DNA of 64,000 nt, from NCBI RefSeq assembly GCF_000185965.1, contig NC_014924.1, positions 2,914,001 through 2,978,000 on the forward strand, read 5' to 3'. Both the position numbers and the translations under genes were made by a program. The DNA is from Pseudoxanthomonas suwonensis 11-1. GTDB taxonomy: Bacteria; Pseudomonadota; Gammaproteobacteria; Xanthomonadales; Xanthomonadaceae. The stretch's first letter is position 1. Each line of letters opens with the position of its first letter. The notes under the pieces are model-generated. The model was not told the DNA's origin and did not search any database. It saw only the letters and a program-made list of their open reading frames with translations. This document shows, piece by piece, positions 43,391 through 51,099 of the stretch.

Positions 43391-43425
43391 CCCCGGAGGC
43401 GGCCTGCGGCCTTTTCCGGGCTACG
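43391..43425 (-). repeat. GTAG-type REP, inverted
   Basis: On the minus strand it reads GTAGCCCGGAAAAGGCCGCA...CTCCGGGG, matching the variant seen at 14807. It ends 6 bp before the tannase-family stop codon and faces the REP at 43304. Confidence 0.75.
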
Positions 43426-43430
43426 GCTGT

Positions 43431-45005
43431 CTACTTCCTGCATTCATAGCTTTCCGCTGAAGCCGCATCCCCACCCATGTAATGCGCATGGGTCGGGTAC
43501 GGGCACAGCGGGCGCTCGCCTTCCAGCGCGGCACCGCGGGCGAGCACCTGGCCGGGCGTCTGGCCCTGCTCCACCCATTCCACCAGCGGGGTCAGCAGGT
43601 CGAACTGGTCGCGCGCGGTACCGCCGCCGCAGTGGCCCATGCCGGGGACAAAGTAGAACCGCGCCGCATCGTTCCAGGCCTGGGCGCCATTGGCGGCCTC
43701 GGCGCGCTTGAAGTAGTCCAGCGTGTCCCAAGCCGAGAACCAGGGATCGCTGACCCCATGCGCGTACATGGCCTTGCCGCCGCGACCGAGGAAGCTGCCG
43801 AGGTTGGTCCAGGCATTGGTGTCGGTGAGCATCTGCACCGCGTCGGCACGCACCCGGGCGGCGGTGGCGTCGGGATCGAAGCCCTCGGCCTTCGGCATCA
43901 CCGCGGCGAGGATGTCCGGCCCTTCCGTCGGCAGGAAGCCGGGGATGCCCGGGCCCTCGTAGACAATGCCGGTGTCGTAGGGGTAGTCGACATACAGCGG
44001 CGCACCGGAGGCATCACGCGGCGCCTTGAACGCCTGGTCCAGGGCGGTGACCTGGGCGGCGGAGAGGCAGCCGTCCTGCTTGCCTGCCTTGCACTGCAGC
44101 TTCTTCGGCTCGAAGCGGCAGGCCAGCACGTTCTCGATCACCCCGTCTGCCAGGCCGTCCAGCGCGTCGCACTGGGCCAGCAATTCCTTGAGGATGAGCG
44201 ACTTGTCGCCACCCGAATAGGTCTGCGCCAGCAGCGGCCTGCCCTGCGCATCGCGCGGCGCGGCCGACATGAATTTCGTGCGTGCGTTGGCCAACGCCAG
44301 GTTGGAGAAGCCGGTGCGCATCGCCGGGGCCACCGCGATCACGCCGTCGAACAGCTCCGGATAGCGCTGGGTCGCCAGCATGGTCTCGCGGCCACCGGTC
44401 GAGCAGCCGGCCATGTAGGAATGATGCGGCGCCTTGCCGTAGTAGCGCTCGACCAGCAGCAGCGCGGCCTGAGCGGTGGTGCCGACCGAGGCGTGGGCGA
44501 AATCCAGCGCGGCACGCTGGTCCTGCATGAAGGAGGCATCGAAGCCCTCGCCCTCGTGGCCGCTGTCGGTGGAGACCACGGCGAAGCCGCGGGCCAGCGC
44601 GGGTGCATCACCGGCGGCGGTCGTGCCCAGTGCCGGCGCGATCGAGCCATTGAGCCCGCCACCGCCCTGGAACAGGAAGCGCCCGTTCCAGCCTTCCGGC
44701 AGCGCCAGCTCGAACCCGATGCCGTAGCGCGTGCCATCGACCGCGGTGCGGTCGTTGATCCGGCCGGAGACCTTGCAGTAGGCCGGCAGCTCCACCGCGA
44801 TCGGCGGCAGGTACGACGCCGCCCGCACCGTCCCCGGAGGCGCGACCGGCACCCGCTCGGCGCCAGTCACCTCCAGCTTCAGCCGCGCATCCCTGAACCC
44901 GACCAGCTCCGCGCACGCATCCGCGCCCTTGCGCGCCGCCAGCGCATCGCCCGCCACGCCACCCAGCACCACCAGCCCCAGCAGGGCCACTCCCTTCACC
45001 TGCAT
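43431..45005 (-). CDS. Tannase/feruloyl esterase family protein
   Basis: 524-aa secreted esterase with a signal peptide ending AGDALA. The alpha/beta-hydrolase triad is visible: serine in AGCSTGGRETML, aspartate in AHGVSDPWFS and histidine in PGMGHCGGG. Cysteines next to the Ser and the His form the CS-D-HC arrangement typical of tannase-family enzymes, and further cysteines suggest more disulfides. It likely releases phenolic acids from plant polymers. GGAGGAAG precedes the ATG at 45005. Confidence 0.92.
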   Translation of the reverse strand: MQVKGVALLGLVVLGGVAGDALAARKGADACAELVGFRDARLKLEVTGAERVPVAPPGTVRAASYLPPIAVELPAYCKVSGRINDRTAVDGTRYGIGFELALPEGWNGRFLFQGGGGLNGSIAPALGTTAAGDAPALARGFAVVSTDSGHEGEGFDASFMQDQRAALDFAHASVGTTAQAALLLVERYYGKAPHHSYMAGCSTGGRETMLATQRYPELFDGVIAVAPAMRTGFSNLALANARTKFMSAAPRDAQGRPLLAQTYSGGDKSLILKELLAQCDALDGLADGVIENVLACRFEPKKLQCKAGKQDGCLSAAQVTALDQAFKAPRDASGAPLYVDYPYDTGIVYEGPGIPGFLPTEGPDILAAVMPKAEGFDPDATAARVRADAVQMLTDTNAWTNLGSFLGRGGKAMYAHGVSDPWFSAWDTLDYFKRAEAANGAQAWNDAARFYFVPGMGHCGGGTARDQFDLLTPLVEWVEQGQTPGQVLARGAALEGERPLCPYPTHAHYMGGDAASAESYECRK

Positions 45006-45065
45006 CGCTTCCTCCCCAGGGCCGCCCGCGACGGGCGGCTGCACCGCCCAATCTTATCGGCCCCC

Positions 45066-45231
45066 GAAAACCGGGGTCGAAAACCGGGGTCAGAGCGAAA
45101 ACCGGGGTCAGAGTGCAATTTCCCGAGCATCGACCCAGGCAAAAACCGGGGTCAGAGTGCGATTTCTCCCTCGGACCGCTACGGCCCGCCCTTTGGCCGG
45201 ACCGGAAATCGCACTCTGACCCCGGTTTTTT
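45066..45231. repeat. Cluster of GGGGTCAGAGTGCAATTT repeats
   Basis: Four direct copies, two of them truncated, of AAAACCGGGGTCAGAG(TGCAATTT) at 45066, 45080, 45098 and 45141, and one inverted copy at 45206-45231. The copies at 45141 and 45206 can form a long stem around a 40-nt loop. Confidence 0.92.
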
Positions 45232-45238
45232 CTCTCGC

Positions 45239-45585
45239 CTACTCGCACCCCACCCCGTCATTGTCGCGGTCCAGATGCGTCCCATAGCCGGGTTCCCCAC
45301 GCCGGACTGGAGCGGCGCCGGCGGCCCGCGCCTCGGCGCAATTGCGGTACGTGCGACCGCTGCCAGGTGCGGCCTTGGCCGGGGTCGCGCGCACGGCCTG
45401 TGCCTGGCTGGCTGACTGCGCCCCGGCGGCGGACCGCGGTGGCAGTGGTAGCCACCGTTCTTGCGGTCGTTGTGGCAGCCCTTGCTGTTGAGGCCGCCGG
45501 GATGGGCTTGGGCCAACGGCGCGAGCAGCAGCACGATCAGCCCCCACCCTCCGGCCCGCGTTGCGGACCTACGCATGTCTTCCAT
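45239..45585 (-). pseudogene. Frameshifted YHYH/excalibur-domain protein
   Basis: The first frame encodes a signal peptide (WGLIVLLLAPLAQA) and HPGGLNSKGCHNDRKNGGYH, the usual start of YHYH-excalibur proteins. The Ca-binding excalibur end (YRNCAEARAAGAAPV, then HLDRDNDGVGCE) is in another frame. The switch falls in the GC run around 45421-45440 (CCGCCGCCGGGG). Joining the frames gives a standard protein of about 115 aa. It is either a real pseudogene or a one-base sequencing error. The start could be 45585 or 45576. Confidence 0.7.
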
Positions 45586-45815
45586 GGCTCCCCCCTTGCA
45601 GGCCCGTGATCCGGCGCCGGCTGCAGCAGACGCCAGTACCGCGTGCAATGCAAGCCGCATTGGCCTTCATGGGGATCGGGGGGCAAGCGCCGCTGGGCTT
45701 GACCCATGTCAGCGCGCGCGCCGACGCGGCCCGGCACAGTGCAGCCACGCCCGGGCGGCCCTCGGCCGTCCAGGTCGCAATAGTCACGAATGCGAGAAAG
45801 GCAGTCCCCCCCACA

Positions 45816-46226
45816 ATGAACATGGATCGCTACCACCGCGACCACGCGTCGATCCTGCAACAGATCGACACCCTCCGGTCCCTGTCACGGGCCGGGATCG
45901 ACGCCAACGCAGAACACATCAGCCAGGCGATCGTCGAAACCGCCAGCCTGATCAAGTTCCATCTGGCCGCCGAGGACCAGGTGCTCTATCCCCGGCTCGC
46001 CACTTCCGCCATGCCGGAAGTGGCCGCCATCAGCGCCCGCTACCAGTCGGAGATGCAGGGCCTGTCCCAGGCCTTCGGGCGCTTCGTCGAGCGCTGGCGG
46101 GTACCGGCACGGCTGCAGGAGGACCCGGAAGGCTTCCGCCGCGACGCCAACACCGTCCTGCGCGCCCTCTTCGAGCGCCTGTGCCGCGAGGACCGCGAGC
46201 TCTACCCCGCCGCCGCCGGGCTGTAG
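45816..46226 (+). CDS. Hemerythrin-domain protein
   Basis: 136-aa four-helix protein of the hemerythrin HHE type. Candidate di-iron ligands are the histidines in MDRYHRDHASIL, H in FHLAAEDQVLYP with its glutamate, and the C-terminal REDRELYP acid. It probably binds O2 or NO, or senses metal or redox state. The start may be 45816 or the ATG two codons later. A GGGGTCAGAG repeat pair begins 4 bp after its stop. Confidence 0.85.
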   Translation: MNMDRYHRDHASILQQIDTLRSLSRAGIDANAEHISQAIVETASLIKFHLAAEDQVLYPRLATSAMPEVAAISARYQSEMQGLSQAFGRFVERWRVPARLQEDPEGFRRDANTVLRALFERLCREDRELYPAAAGL

Positions 46227-46230
46227 AAGC

Positions 46231-46318
46231 AAAACCGGGGTCAGAGTCCGATTTCCCGCCCGACCGGCTTCCGAGGCGACGGGCAACGTCGGGAAAATTG
46301 CACTCTGACCCCGGTTTT
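46231..46318. repeat. Inverted GGGGTCAGAG repeat pair
   Basis: AAAACCGGGGTCAGAGTCCG at the left and its inverse (AATTGCACTCTGACCCCGG) at the right, about 38 nt apart. It lies directly after the hemerythrin stop. Confidence 0.92.
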
Positions 46319-46412
46319 CGCCTCCCTCGATGCCGACGAACGGTCAGCCGATTCGGCAACGCCAGGCGTAATGTCGAGCTTGGGGCGACCGGCCCCGCTG
46401 CAGGAGCGGACC

Positions 46413-46820
46413 ATGGCGTTCAGTACCGCAGGAAGAACCGGACCACTGGCCGAGATCAACGTGACCCCGCTGATCGACGTCATGCTGGTGTTGCTGATCA
46501 TCTTCATCGTGACCGCGCCGATGGTCACCCGTCCGATCCCGCTGCAGCTGCCACAGCGTTCGGAGCGGCCCGTTGACCGGCCCGATCCACCGCCACCGAT
46601 CGCCCTGCACCTGGATGCGGCCAACCAGCTGACCTGGGACGGCACACCGGTCGCCATGTCCCAGCTGCAGGGCCGTCTGCAGGAACAGGCCGCCGAGCAT
46701 GCCGGCAACCTGCCGCAGCTGCGGATCAGCACCGACGCCAACGCCGAGTACGAGGGACTGGTGAAGATCCTCGCCGCGGCCGAGGCCAGCGGCATGAACC
46801 GGATCGCGCTGGAGCACTGA
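46413..46820 (+). CDS. ExbD/TolR family biopolymer transport protein
   Basis: 135-aa protein with the ExbD pattern: short cytoplasmic start, one helix with the conserved aspartate (INVTPLIDVMLVLLIIFIVT), and a periplasmic domain ending with LVKILAAAEASGMNRIALEH. It energises outer-membrane transport when paired with ExbB, but no ExbB or TonB gene is adjacent, so it is an orphan here. CAGGAG precedes the ATG at 46413. Confidence 0.92.
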   Translation: MAFSTAGRTGPLAEINVTPLIDVMLVLLIIFIVTAPMVTRPIPLQLPQRSERPVDRPDPPPPIALHLDAANQLTWDGTPVAMSQLQGRLQEQAAEHAGNLPQLRISTDANAEYEGLVKILAAAEASGMNRIALEH

Positions 46821-46836
46821 CGCGCCAGCAAGACCA

Positions 46837-46923
46837 GAAACCGGGGTCAGAGTGCAATTTCTCTCCGTTCGGTCCGCGCACGCCTGCGCCGCCGGAGAGA
46901 AATCGCACTCTGACCCCGGTTTT
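46837..46923. repeat. Inverted GGGGTCAGAG repeat pair
   Basis: AAACCGGGGTCAGAGTGCAA and the inverse AAATCGCACTCTGACCCCGG around a 40-nt centre that is itself partly palindromic (CTCTCCG...CGGAGAG). It lies between the exbD stop and the convergent GST stop. Confidence 0.92.
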
Positions 46924-46934
46924 CTGCGCGGCCG

Positions 46935-47573
46935 CTATGGCACCGGCGGCAGCTCCGGGGCATCGAGTCCGGCGAAGGGGTCCGCCCAAGGCTGCAGCGC
47001 TTCGATGCGGGCGTACCAGGCGCTGATCGCGGGATAGTCCCGCAGCGGCAGGCCGGCAATCCCGTGGTGCGGGAGGAAGCTGGCCATGCGGAAGTCGGCA
47101 TAGGAGATGCCATCGGGCAGGAGCCATGGCCGCTCGGCCAGTTGCGAATCCAGCAGGGGGGCGCTTTCGGCGAACAGCTCCAGGCCCTTCGCCACCTCTC
47201 CGGCCTCGACCCGGCCCAGGCCATAGCGCTGCTTGGTCACGTATTCGAACTGGACCATGTCGCAGGCGCGGACGAAGTTCTGCTTGCCCCAGCTGATCCA
47301 CTGGATCATCCCCGGCTCGGCCAGCCCGGTCCGCCAGAACTGCGAACCCACCTCGCGCGACAGCCGGCAGGCGATGGCGTCGGCCTCCCAGAGGCTGGTG
47401 CCGTCGTCGTAGACGAGGATGGGCACCCGCAGCGCGGGGTTGAGCGGGCGGTAGCGCTCCGCCTGGCCGGGCGCCAGCGGCGCGGCGAACTCGAACTCCA
47501 CCGGCGCCCGCAGGAAGCGCGCGGTCGCCACCGCCAGGCGCGGGTTCGGGTTGCGGCTGTAAAGCAGCTTCAT
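46935..47573 (-). CDS. Glutathione S-transferase family protein
   Basis: 212-aa GST. The thioredoxin-fold half has MKLLYSRNPNPRLAVATARF and the cis-Pro in LRVPILVYDDGTSLWEADAI; the latter includes the S/T-x-W-E-A glutathione-contact region. The C-terminal helical domain contains GISYADFRMASFLP. The start at 47573 overlaps the stop of the DUF4287 gene by four bases (ATGA). Confidence 0.88.
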   Translation of the reverse strand: MKLLYSRNPNPRLAVATARFLRAPVEFEFAAPLAPGQAERYRPLNPALRVPILVYDDGTSLWEADAIACRLSREVGSQFWRTGLAEPGMIQWISWGKQNFVRACDMVQFEYVTKQRYGLGRVEAGEVAKGLELFAESAPLLDSQLAERPWLLPDGISYADFRMASFLPHHGIAGLPLRDYPAISAWYARIEALQPWADPFAGLDAPELPPVP

Positions 47574-47791
47574 GCAGCCGTCCCCCGCTGCGCCCGATGC
47601 CATGCGACCAGGGCATTGGCATGCCCATGCCCCAGGCCGTGGGTCTGCTTGAGCAGGGCGACCTGGTCCATGTGCTTCAGCCCGGCGGTCTGGTCCAGCA
47701 CCGACAGCCAGTGGGCGACCGGCTTGCCGTAGCTGCGTTCGATCGACGGGAAGTACGAGGCGGGGCCCTTGGCCGGTGTCTGCGTGCTCAT
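47570..47791 (-). CDS. DUF4287 family protein
   Basis: 73-aa protein corresponding to the DUF4287 domain: YFPSIERSYGKPVAHWLSVL, HMDQVALLKQTHGLGHGHAN and ALVAWHRAQRG. Function unknown. It is commonly found fused to or beside DUF5655-type domains. It is first in a two-gene unit with the GST. AAGGAG precedes the start. Confidence 0.88.
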   Translation of the reverse strand: MSTQTPAKGPASYFPSIERSYGKPVAHWLSVLDQTAGLKHMDQVALLKQTHGLGHGHANALVAWHRAQRGTAA

Positions 47792-47851
47792 GGCGAACTC
47801 CTTGCTTGGGAATCGCCAGTACGACGCCCAGGCCACCCCCGGATCGACACG

Positions 47852-47877
47852 AAAACCGGGGTCAGAGTGCAATTTCC
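47852..47877 (+). repeat. Single GGGGTCAGAG repeat upstream of RAYT
   Basis: One copy (AAAACCGGGGTCAGAGTGCA) with no inverted partner nearby, 93 bp before the RAYT start. Together with the pair at 48658 it brackets the transposase gene. Confidence 0.88.
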
Positions 47878-47969
47878 GGGATTCCCGACATCCCCGGCCG
47901 TACTCGCCCGACAGACCTGGGCTTGGCGGCCATCGACACTGGGGCGGTTCCACCACGCCCAGCCCCTCC

Positions 47970-48737
47970 ATGCCCCGCCGCCCCCGTCTCGACCTTCCCG
48001 GCGTCAGCCAGCACCTGATCCAGCGCGGCAACGACCGCCAGCCCTGCTTCTTTGCCGACATCGACCGCGTCCGCTACCTGCATGACCTGCGCGAACTCGC
48101 GCGCACGCACGACTGCCAGGTCCATGCCTACGTGCTGATGACCAACCACGTGCACCTGCTGCTGTCGCCCGCGCGGGTGCGGGCGGTGTCGGCGCTGATG
48201 CAGTCCCTGGGCCGACGCTACGTGCGCTACTTCAACGACCGCTACCAGCGGACCGGCACCCTGTGGGAAGGACGCTACCGGTCCTGCCTGGTCGACTCCG
48301 AGGATTACCTGCTGCGCTGCTACCGCTACATCGAACTCAACCCGGTGCGGGCGGGCATGGTGGTCGATCCTGCGGACTATCCGTGGTCGAGCCACGGCGC
48401 CAATGCGCTGGGCCGCCCGGATCCGCTGGTGCAGCCGCATCCGCGTTATCTGGCACTGGAGCGGGACGACGATACACGCCGCGCCGTCTATCGCTCACTG
48501 GTGACACGTGGCCTCGAGCCGACCGAAGTCGAGGAGATCAGGCGCGCGATGGGAACCCAGCGCGCATTGGGTAGCGACGACTTCCGTGAGGACATCCAGC
48601 GCAGGCTTGGGCGACGCGTGGCCCCAGGCCGGCCCGGCCGCCCTCGGAAGCAAAAGCCAAAACCGGGGTCAGAGTGCAATTTTCCGCTCGAGAGCCTTCG
48701 GACACCCCAGGCGAGTCGGCACGAAATTGCACTCTGA
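47970..48737 (+). CDS. REP-associated tyrosine transposase (RAYT)
   Basis: 255-aa Y1_Tnp/HUH protein. The HUH motif is VLMTNHVHLLLSP near residue 58. The catalytic tyrosine is in YRYIELNPVRAGMV near residue 120. The C-terminal basic region is RRLGRRVAPGRPGRPRK. RAYTs cut and move REP hairpins as single strands. The last 25 residues (KPGSECNF to HEIAL) and the stop codon are encoded by the inverted repeat pair at 48658. The start MPRRPRLDLPGV at 47970 is the family norm; the frame extends upstream through another repeat. Confidence 0.92.
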   Translation: MPRRPRLDLPGVSQHLIQRGNDRQPCFFADIDRVRYLHDLRELARTHDCQVHAYVLMTNHVHLLLSPARVRAVSALMQSLGRRYVRYFNDRYQRTGTLWEGRYRSCLVDSEDYLLRCYRYIELNPVRAGMVVDPADYPWSSHGANALGRPDPLVQPHPRYLALERDDDTRRAVYRSLVTRGLEPTEVEEIRRAMGTQRALGSDDFREDIQRRLGRRVAPGRPGRPRKQKPKPGSECNFPLESLRTPQASRHEIAL

Positions 48738-48748
48738 CCCCGGTTTTT
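48658..48748. repeat. Inverted GGGGTCAGAG repeat pair at the RAYT 3' end
   Basis: AAAACCGGGGTCAGAGTGCA and its inverse (AAATTGCACTCTGACCCCGG) flank a 40-nt centre. It overlaps the final 80 bp of the RAYT coding sequence. Confidence 0.92.
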
Positions 48749-48758
48749 GGCTGGCCGC

Positions 48759-49493
48759 CTACGGCCGCTTCTCCACACGGTACCGGAACCGGTAAACCTC
48801 GTCGTTCCAGTTGGCGACCACCTCGACGTCGTAAGGCATGCGGCCACGTGCGCGGCCGACGACGATCTGGCCGCCCCAGGATTCCTGCGGGCCGACGGTG
48901 GTGGTCTGCAGGATGGTGTGGCCGAGCCGGTCGAGGGTGGCGTGCAGCTCCTGGTCGATCAGGTACACGCCGCCGACGGTGATCGCGGTGGCGGCTGCCG
49001 TGCCCATCGCCGCGGTGGCCGGGTCGTAGTAGGTGGCGCGCGCCGGGCGCGGGCCGCGCGGGGTGTAGATGGTGGTGTCGACGGTCTTGTAGGCCTCGTT
49101 CGTGGCCGCCACCGCGGTGGCCACGCCGGTCAGTGCCACGGCGAACGCCGCCCAGGTCGCGGCCGATTCGGCCTCGCGCTCCAGGTCCTCGTACGAGTAC
49201 ACCGGCACCCAGGCCCCGCCCACGCGGGCGCTGAAGTTCTCCGAGCCGAAGTCCACCGGTTCGTCGAGCTTGTTGTAGCCGGCCACGGCGAAGCTGATCC
49301 GCCCGTTGACCTCCACGCCCAGCGGAGTGACCTGCACCGCGCCGTTGCGCAGCTCCAGGTCGGTGGTCGGCCGCCCGTTGTGGAAACTGACCTGGGCGCC
49401 GTGGGCCTCCAGCGGCACGATGGTGTAGCGGGTAGTGGTGCACGCACTTAGCGCGAGCGCGATCGCCGCGCCCGCCAGCAGCTTCCCGGACAT
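48759..49493 (-). CDS. Hypothetical lipoprotein
   Basis: 244-aa lipoprotein with signal MSGKLLAGAAIALALSAC ending in a lipobox. The mature part begins TTTRYTIVPLEAHG. It has a beta-rich N-terminal half, a hydrophobic, Ala-rich stretch in the middle (ATWAAFAVALTGVATAVAAT) that could be a membrane or glycine-zipper-like hairpin, and a C-terminal beta region. No family recognised. It converges with RAYT. Confidence 0.68.
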   Translation of the reverse strand: MSGKLLAGAAIALALSACTTTRYTIVPLEAHGAQVSFHNGRPTTDLELRNGAVQVTPLGVEVNGRISFAVAGYNKLDEPVDFGSENFSARVGGAWVPVYSYEDLEREAESAATWAAFAVALTGVATAVAATNEAYKTVDTTIYTPRGPRPARATYYDPATAAMGTAAATAITVGGVYLIDQELHATLDRLGHTILQTTTVGPQESWGGQIVVGRARGRMPYDVEVVANWNDEVYRFRYRVEKRP

Positions 49494-49593
49494 GCTTCCC
49501 CCTGGCCCGCCAATGTTCGTTCCGGCGACTCTATGCGTTGCCGGGGGCCCGGTGAAGCCGGCGCCCGGCAGGCGTTTGGCCGCCGTATGGGTC

Positions 49594-49684
49594 GAAAACC
49601 GGGGTCAGAGTGCAATTTCCCCTCGACTGGAGCCGACCGCCCGGGCCGCACCCGGGAGAAATTGAACTCTGACCCCGGTTTTCC
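49594..49684. repeat. Inverted GGGGTCAGAG repeat pair
   Basis: AAAACCGGGGTCAGAGTGCA on the left and AAATTGAACTCTGACCCCGG on the right, with a single mismatch (GAACT for GCACT). It is immediately followed by the first RAYT relic. Confidence 0.92.
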
Positions 49685-49885
49685 CGCGCCGCCTACCGCG
49701 CGCTGGTCATCGCCGGGCTGGACCCTGACGAAATCGGGCAGATCCGCGCGACGCTCCAGCGCCAGCACGTTCTCGGCAACGACCGCTTCCGCCAGGCCAT
49801 CGAGCGCCAGCTGGGACGCCGCGCCGGCCCGGCCAGGATCGGACGGCCGCCGAAGCCAGGCAGCCCGCAGGAAAGTGCACTCTGA
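49685..49885 (+). pseudogene. RAYT C-terminal relic 1
   Basis: About 66 codons aligned to the C-terminal part of the RAYT at 47970: YRALVIAGLDPDEIGQIRAT versus YRSLVTRGLEPTEVEEIRRA, and then DRFRQAIERQLGRR versus DDFREDIQRRLGRR. The N-terminal HUH domain is absent. The reading frame ends in a repeat copy (GTGCACTCTGA). It cannot encode an active transposase. Confidence 0.8.
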
Positions 49886-49896
49886 CCCCGGTTTCA
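49872..49896 (-). repeat. Single inverted GGGGTCAGAG repeat
   Basis: GAAAGTGCACTCTGACCCCG, the inverse form, overlaps the stop codon of RAYT relic 1. The relic therefore has a repeat on both sides, as the full RAYT does. Confidence 0.88.
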
Positions 49897-50009
49897 ACCC
49901 GTCGCCACGGCGAGTGCCCCCCGGCTCGGCCTGCTGGCGCCGGATCCCGGTCGTCGCACGCGACGCATATCCTTGCGACATCGCATCGCAACCGCCAACG
50001 GAGCACAGA

Positions 50010-50699
50010 ATGCCCTTGAAGCACGCCGCCGCCGTCCCGTTCGTCTTCGCCGCGCTTTGCACCGCTCTCCCGGCATCGGCCAGCGAGGCGGCGCCGAAGC
50101 GGCCCTCGGTGCAGACGCTGGAGCGCATCATCGCCTCGCGCACGCCGCAGACCCGCGTGGACGCGCCGGACCACGAGCGCATCACCGCGCGCCGCATCGA
50201 CATCGTCGACGAGGATGGCGTGATCCGGATGACGCTGGCCGGCCGGACCCCGGCCCCCATCATCGACGGCATCCAGTACCGGCGCGCGTTCGACGTGGCC
50301 GGCATGGTGCTGTACGACGACAAGGGCAGCGAGCGCGGCGGCTTCGGCACGGCCGACGTGGAGGCTGGCATGGCCGTCCTGGCCCTGGACCACCCGGCGA
50401 TGGATGCGGTGGGCTGGCGCGTGTCGCCGGACGGCTCGGTCGCGTTCTCGATCAACCAGGCACCCCCACTGGTGCGCGAACCGGCACTGGACAACCGGCT
50501 GATCCCCGGCGTGGCGGCCCCGACCCGGATCCGCATGCAGGTGGCGGCCGACGGCACGCCCAGCGTCGCCCTCAACGACAAGGCCGACCGCGCCCGCCTG
50601 CGCCTGACCATCACCGACGCCGGCTACGGCGCCATCGAGTTCCTCGATGCGGAGGGCAAGGTCGTCCATACGATCGCGCCGGAAGCGGGGCTTCGCTGA
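50010..50699 (+). CDS. Hypothetical secreted protein
   Basis: 229-aa protein with a signal peptide ending CTALPASASE. The mature region is beta-rich, with repeated short strands of the type RIDIVDEDGVIRMTLAG and RLTITDAGYGAIEFLDAEGK, so a small beta-sheet domain may occur twice. No family recognised. It is flanked by RAYT relics on both sides. Confidence 0.65.
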   Translation: MPLKHAAAVPFVFAALCTALPASASEAAPKRPSVQTLERIIASRTPQTRVDAPDHERITARRIDIVDEDGVIRMTLAGRTPAPIIDGIQYRRAFDVAGMVLYDDKGSERGGFGTADVEAGMAVLALDHPAMDAVGWRVSPDGSVAFSINQAPPLVREPALDNRLIPGVAAPTRIRMQVAADGTPSVALNDKADRARLRLTITDAGYGAIEFLDAEGKVVHTIAPEAGLR

Positions 50700-50792
50700 T
50701 TACCGGCAACCGGGGCGGCAAACAGCTGCTGCAGCGGGAGCACGGGCCTTGCGGTCTACCGCCGCGTCCGTCGCCAGGGATGCCGGGCGGGG

Positions 50793-50815
50793 CGCGCACT
50801 CTGACCCCTGTTTTC
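50793..50815 (-). repeat. Degenerate GGGGTCAGAG repeat
   Basis: GCGCACTCTGACCCCTGTTT, the inverse form with two or three changes. It lies just before RAYT relic 2. Confidence 0.75.
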
Positions 50816-50824
50816 GACGCCCCG

Positions 50825-51043
50825 ACTCGCCGCGCCGCCTACCGCGCGCTGGTCATCGCCGGACTGGAAGCTGCCGGGATCGAGCAGATCCGTGCGACGC
50901 TCCAGCGCGACGACCTCGGCAGCGACCGCTTCCGCCAAGCCGTCGAGCGCCAGCTGGGGCGCCGCGTCGGGCCGGGCCGGGCCGGGCCGGCAAGGATCGG
51001 CCGGCCGCGGAAGCGGAGAAGCTTCGAGGAAAGGGCGCTGTGA
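50825..51043 (+). pseudogene. RAYT C-terminal relic 2
   Basis: About 72 codons equivalent to the RAYT C-terminus: TRRAAYRALVIAGLEAAG, IEQIRATLQRDDLGSDRF and RQAVERQLGRRVGPGR. It is closer to relic 1 than to the intact gene, so both relics came from a different RAYT lineage. No HUH domain is upstream. Confidence 0.8.
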
Positions 51044-51060
51044 CCGGGCTTCTGAGGAAC

Positions 51061-51099
51061 GTGCACTCCGACCCCGGTTTCACTGACCCCGGTTTTCAA
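51061..51099 (-). repeat. Two partial GGGGTCAGAG repeats
   Basis: GTGCACTCCGACCCCGGTTT followed by CACTGACCCCGGTTTTCA, both in the inverse orientation. The second overlaps the stop codon of the gene at 51096. Confidence 0.8.

Noticed and set aside
47769-47969. N-terminal extension of the RAYT to 47769
   Set aside because: It reads through a repeat copy (RKPGSECNF) and unrelated sequence; RAYTs begin near MPRRPR.
49973-51043. 356-codon plus-strand frame covering the gene at 50010 and RAYT relic 2
   Set aside because: It overlaps a signal-peptide protein in another frame and only its last 70 codons (the relic) look like protein.
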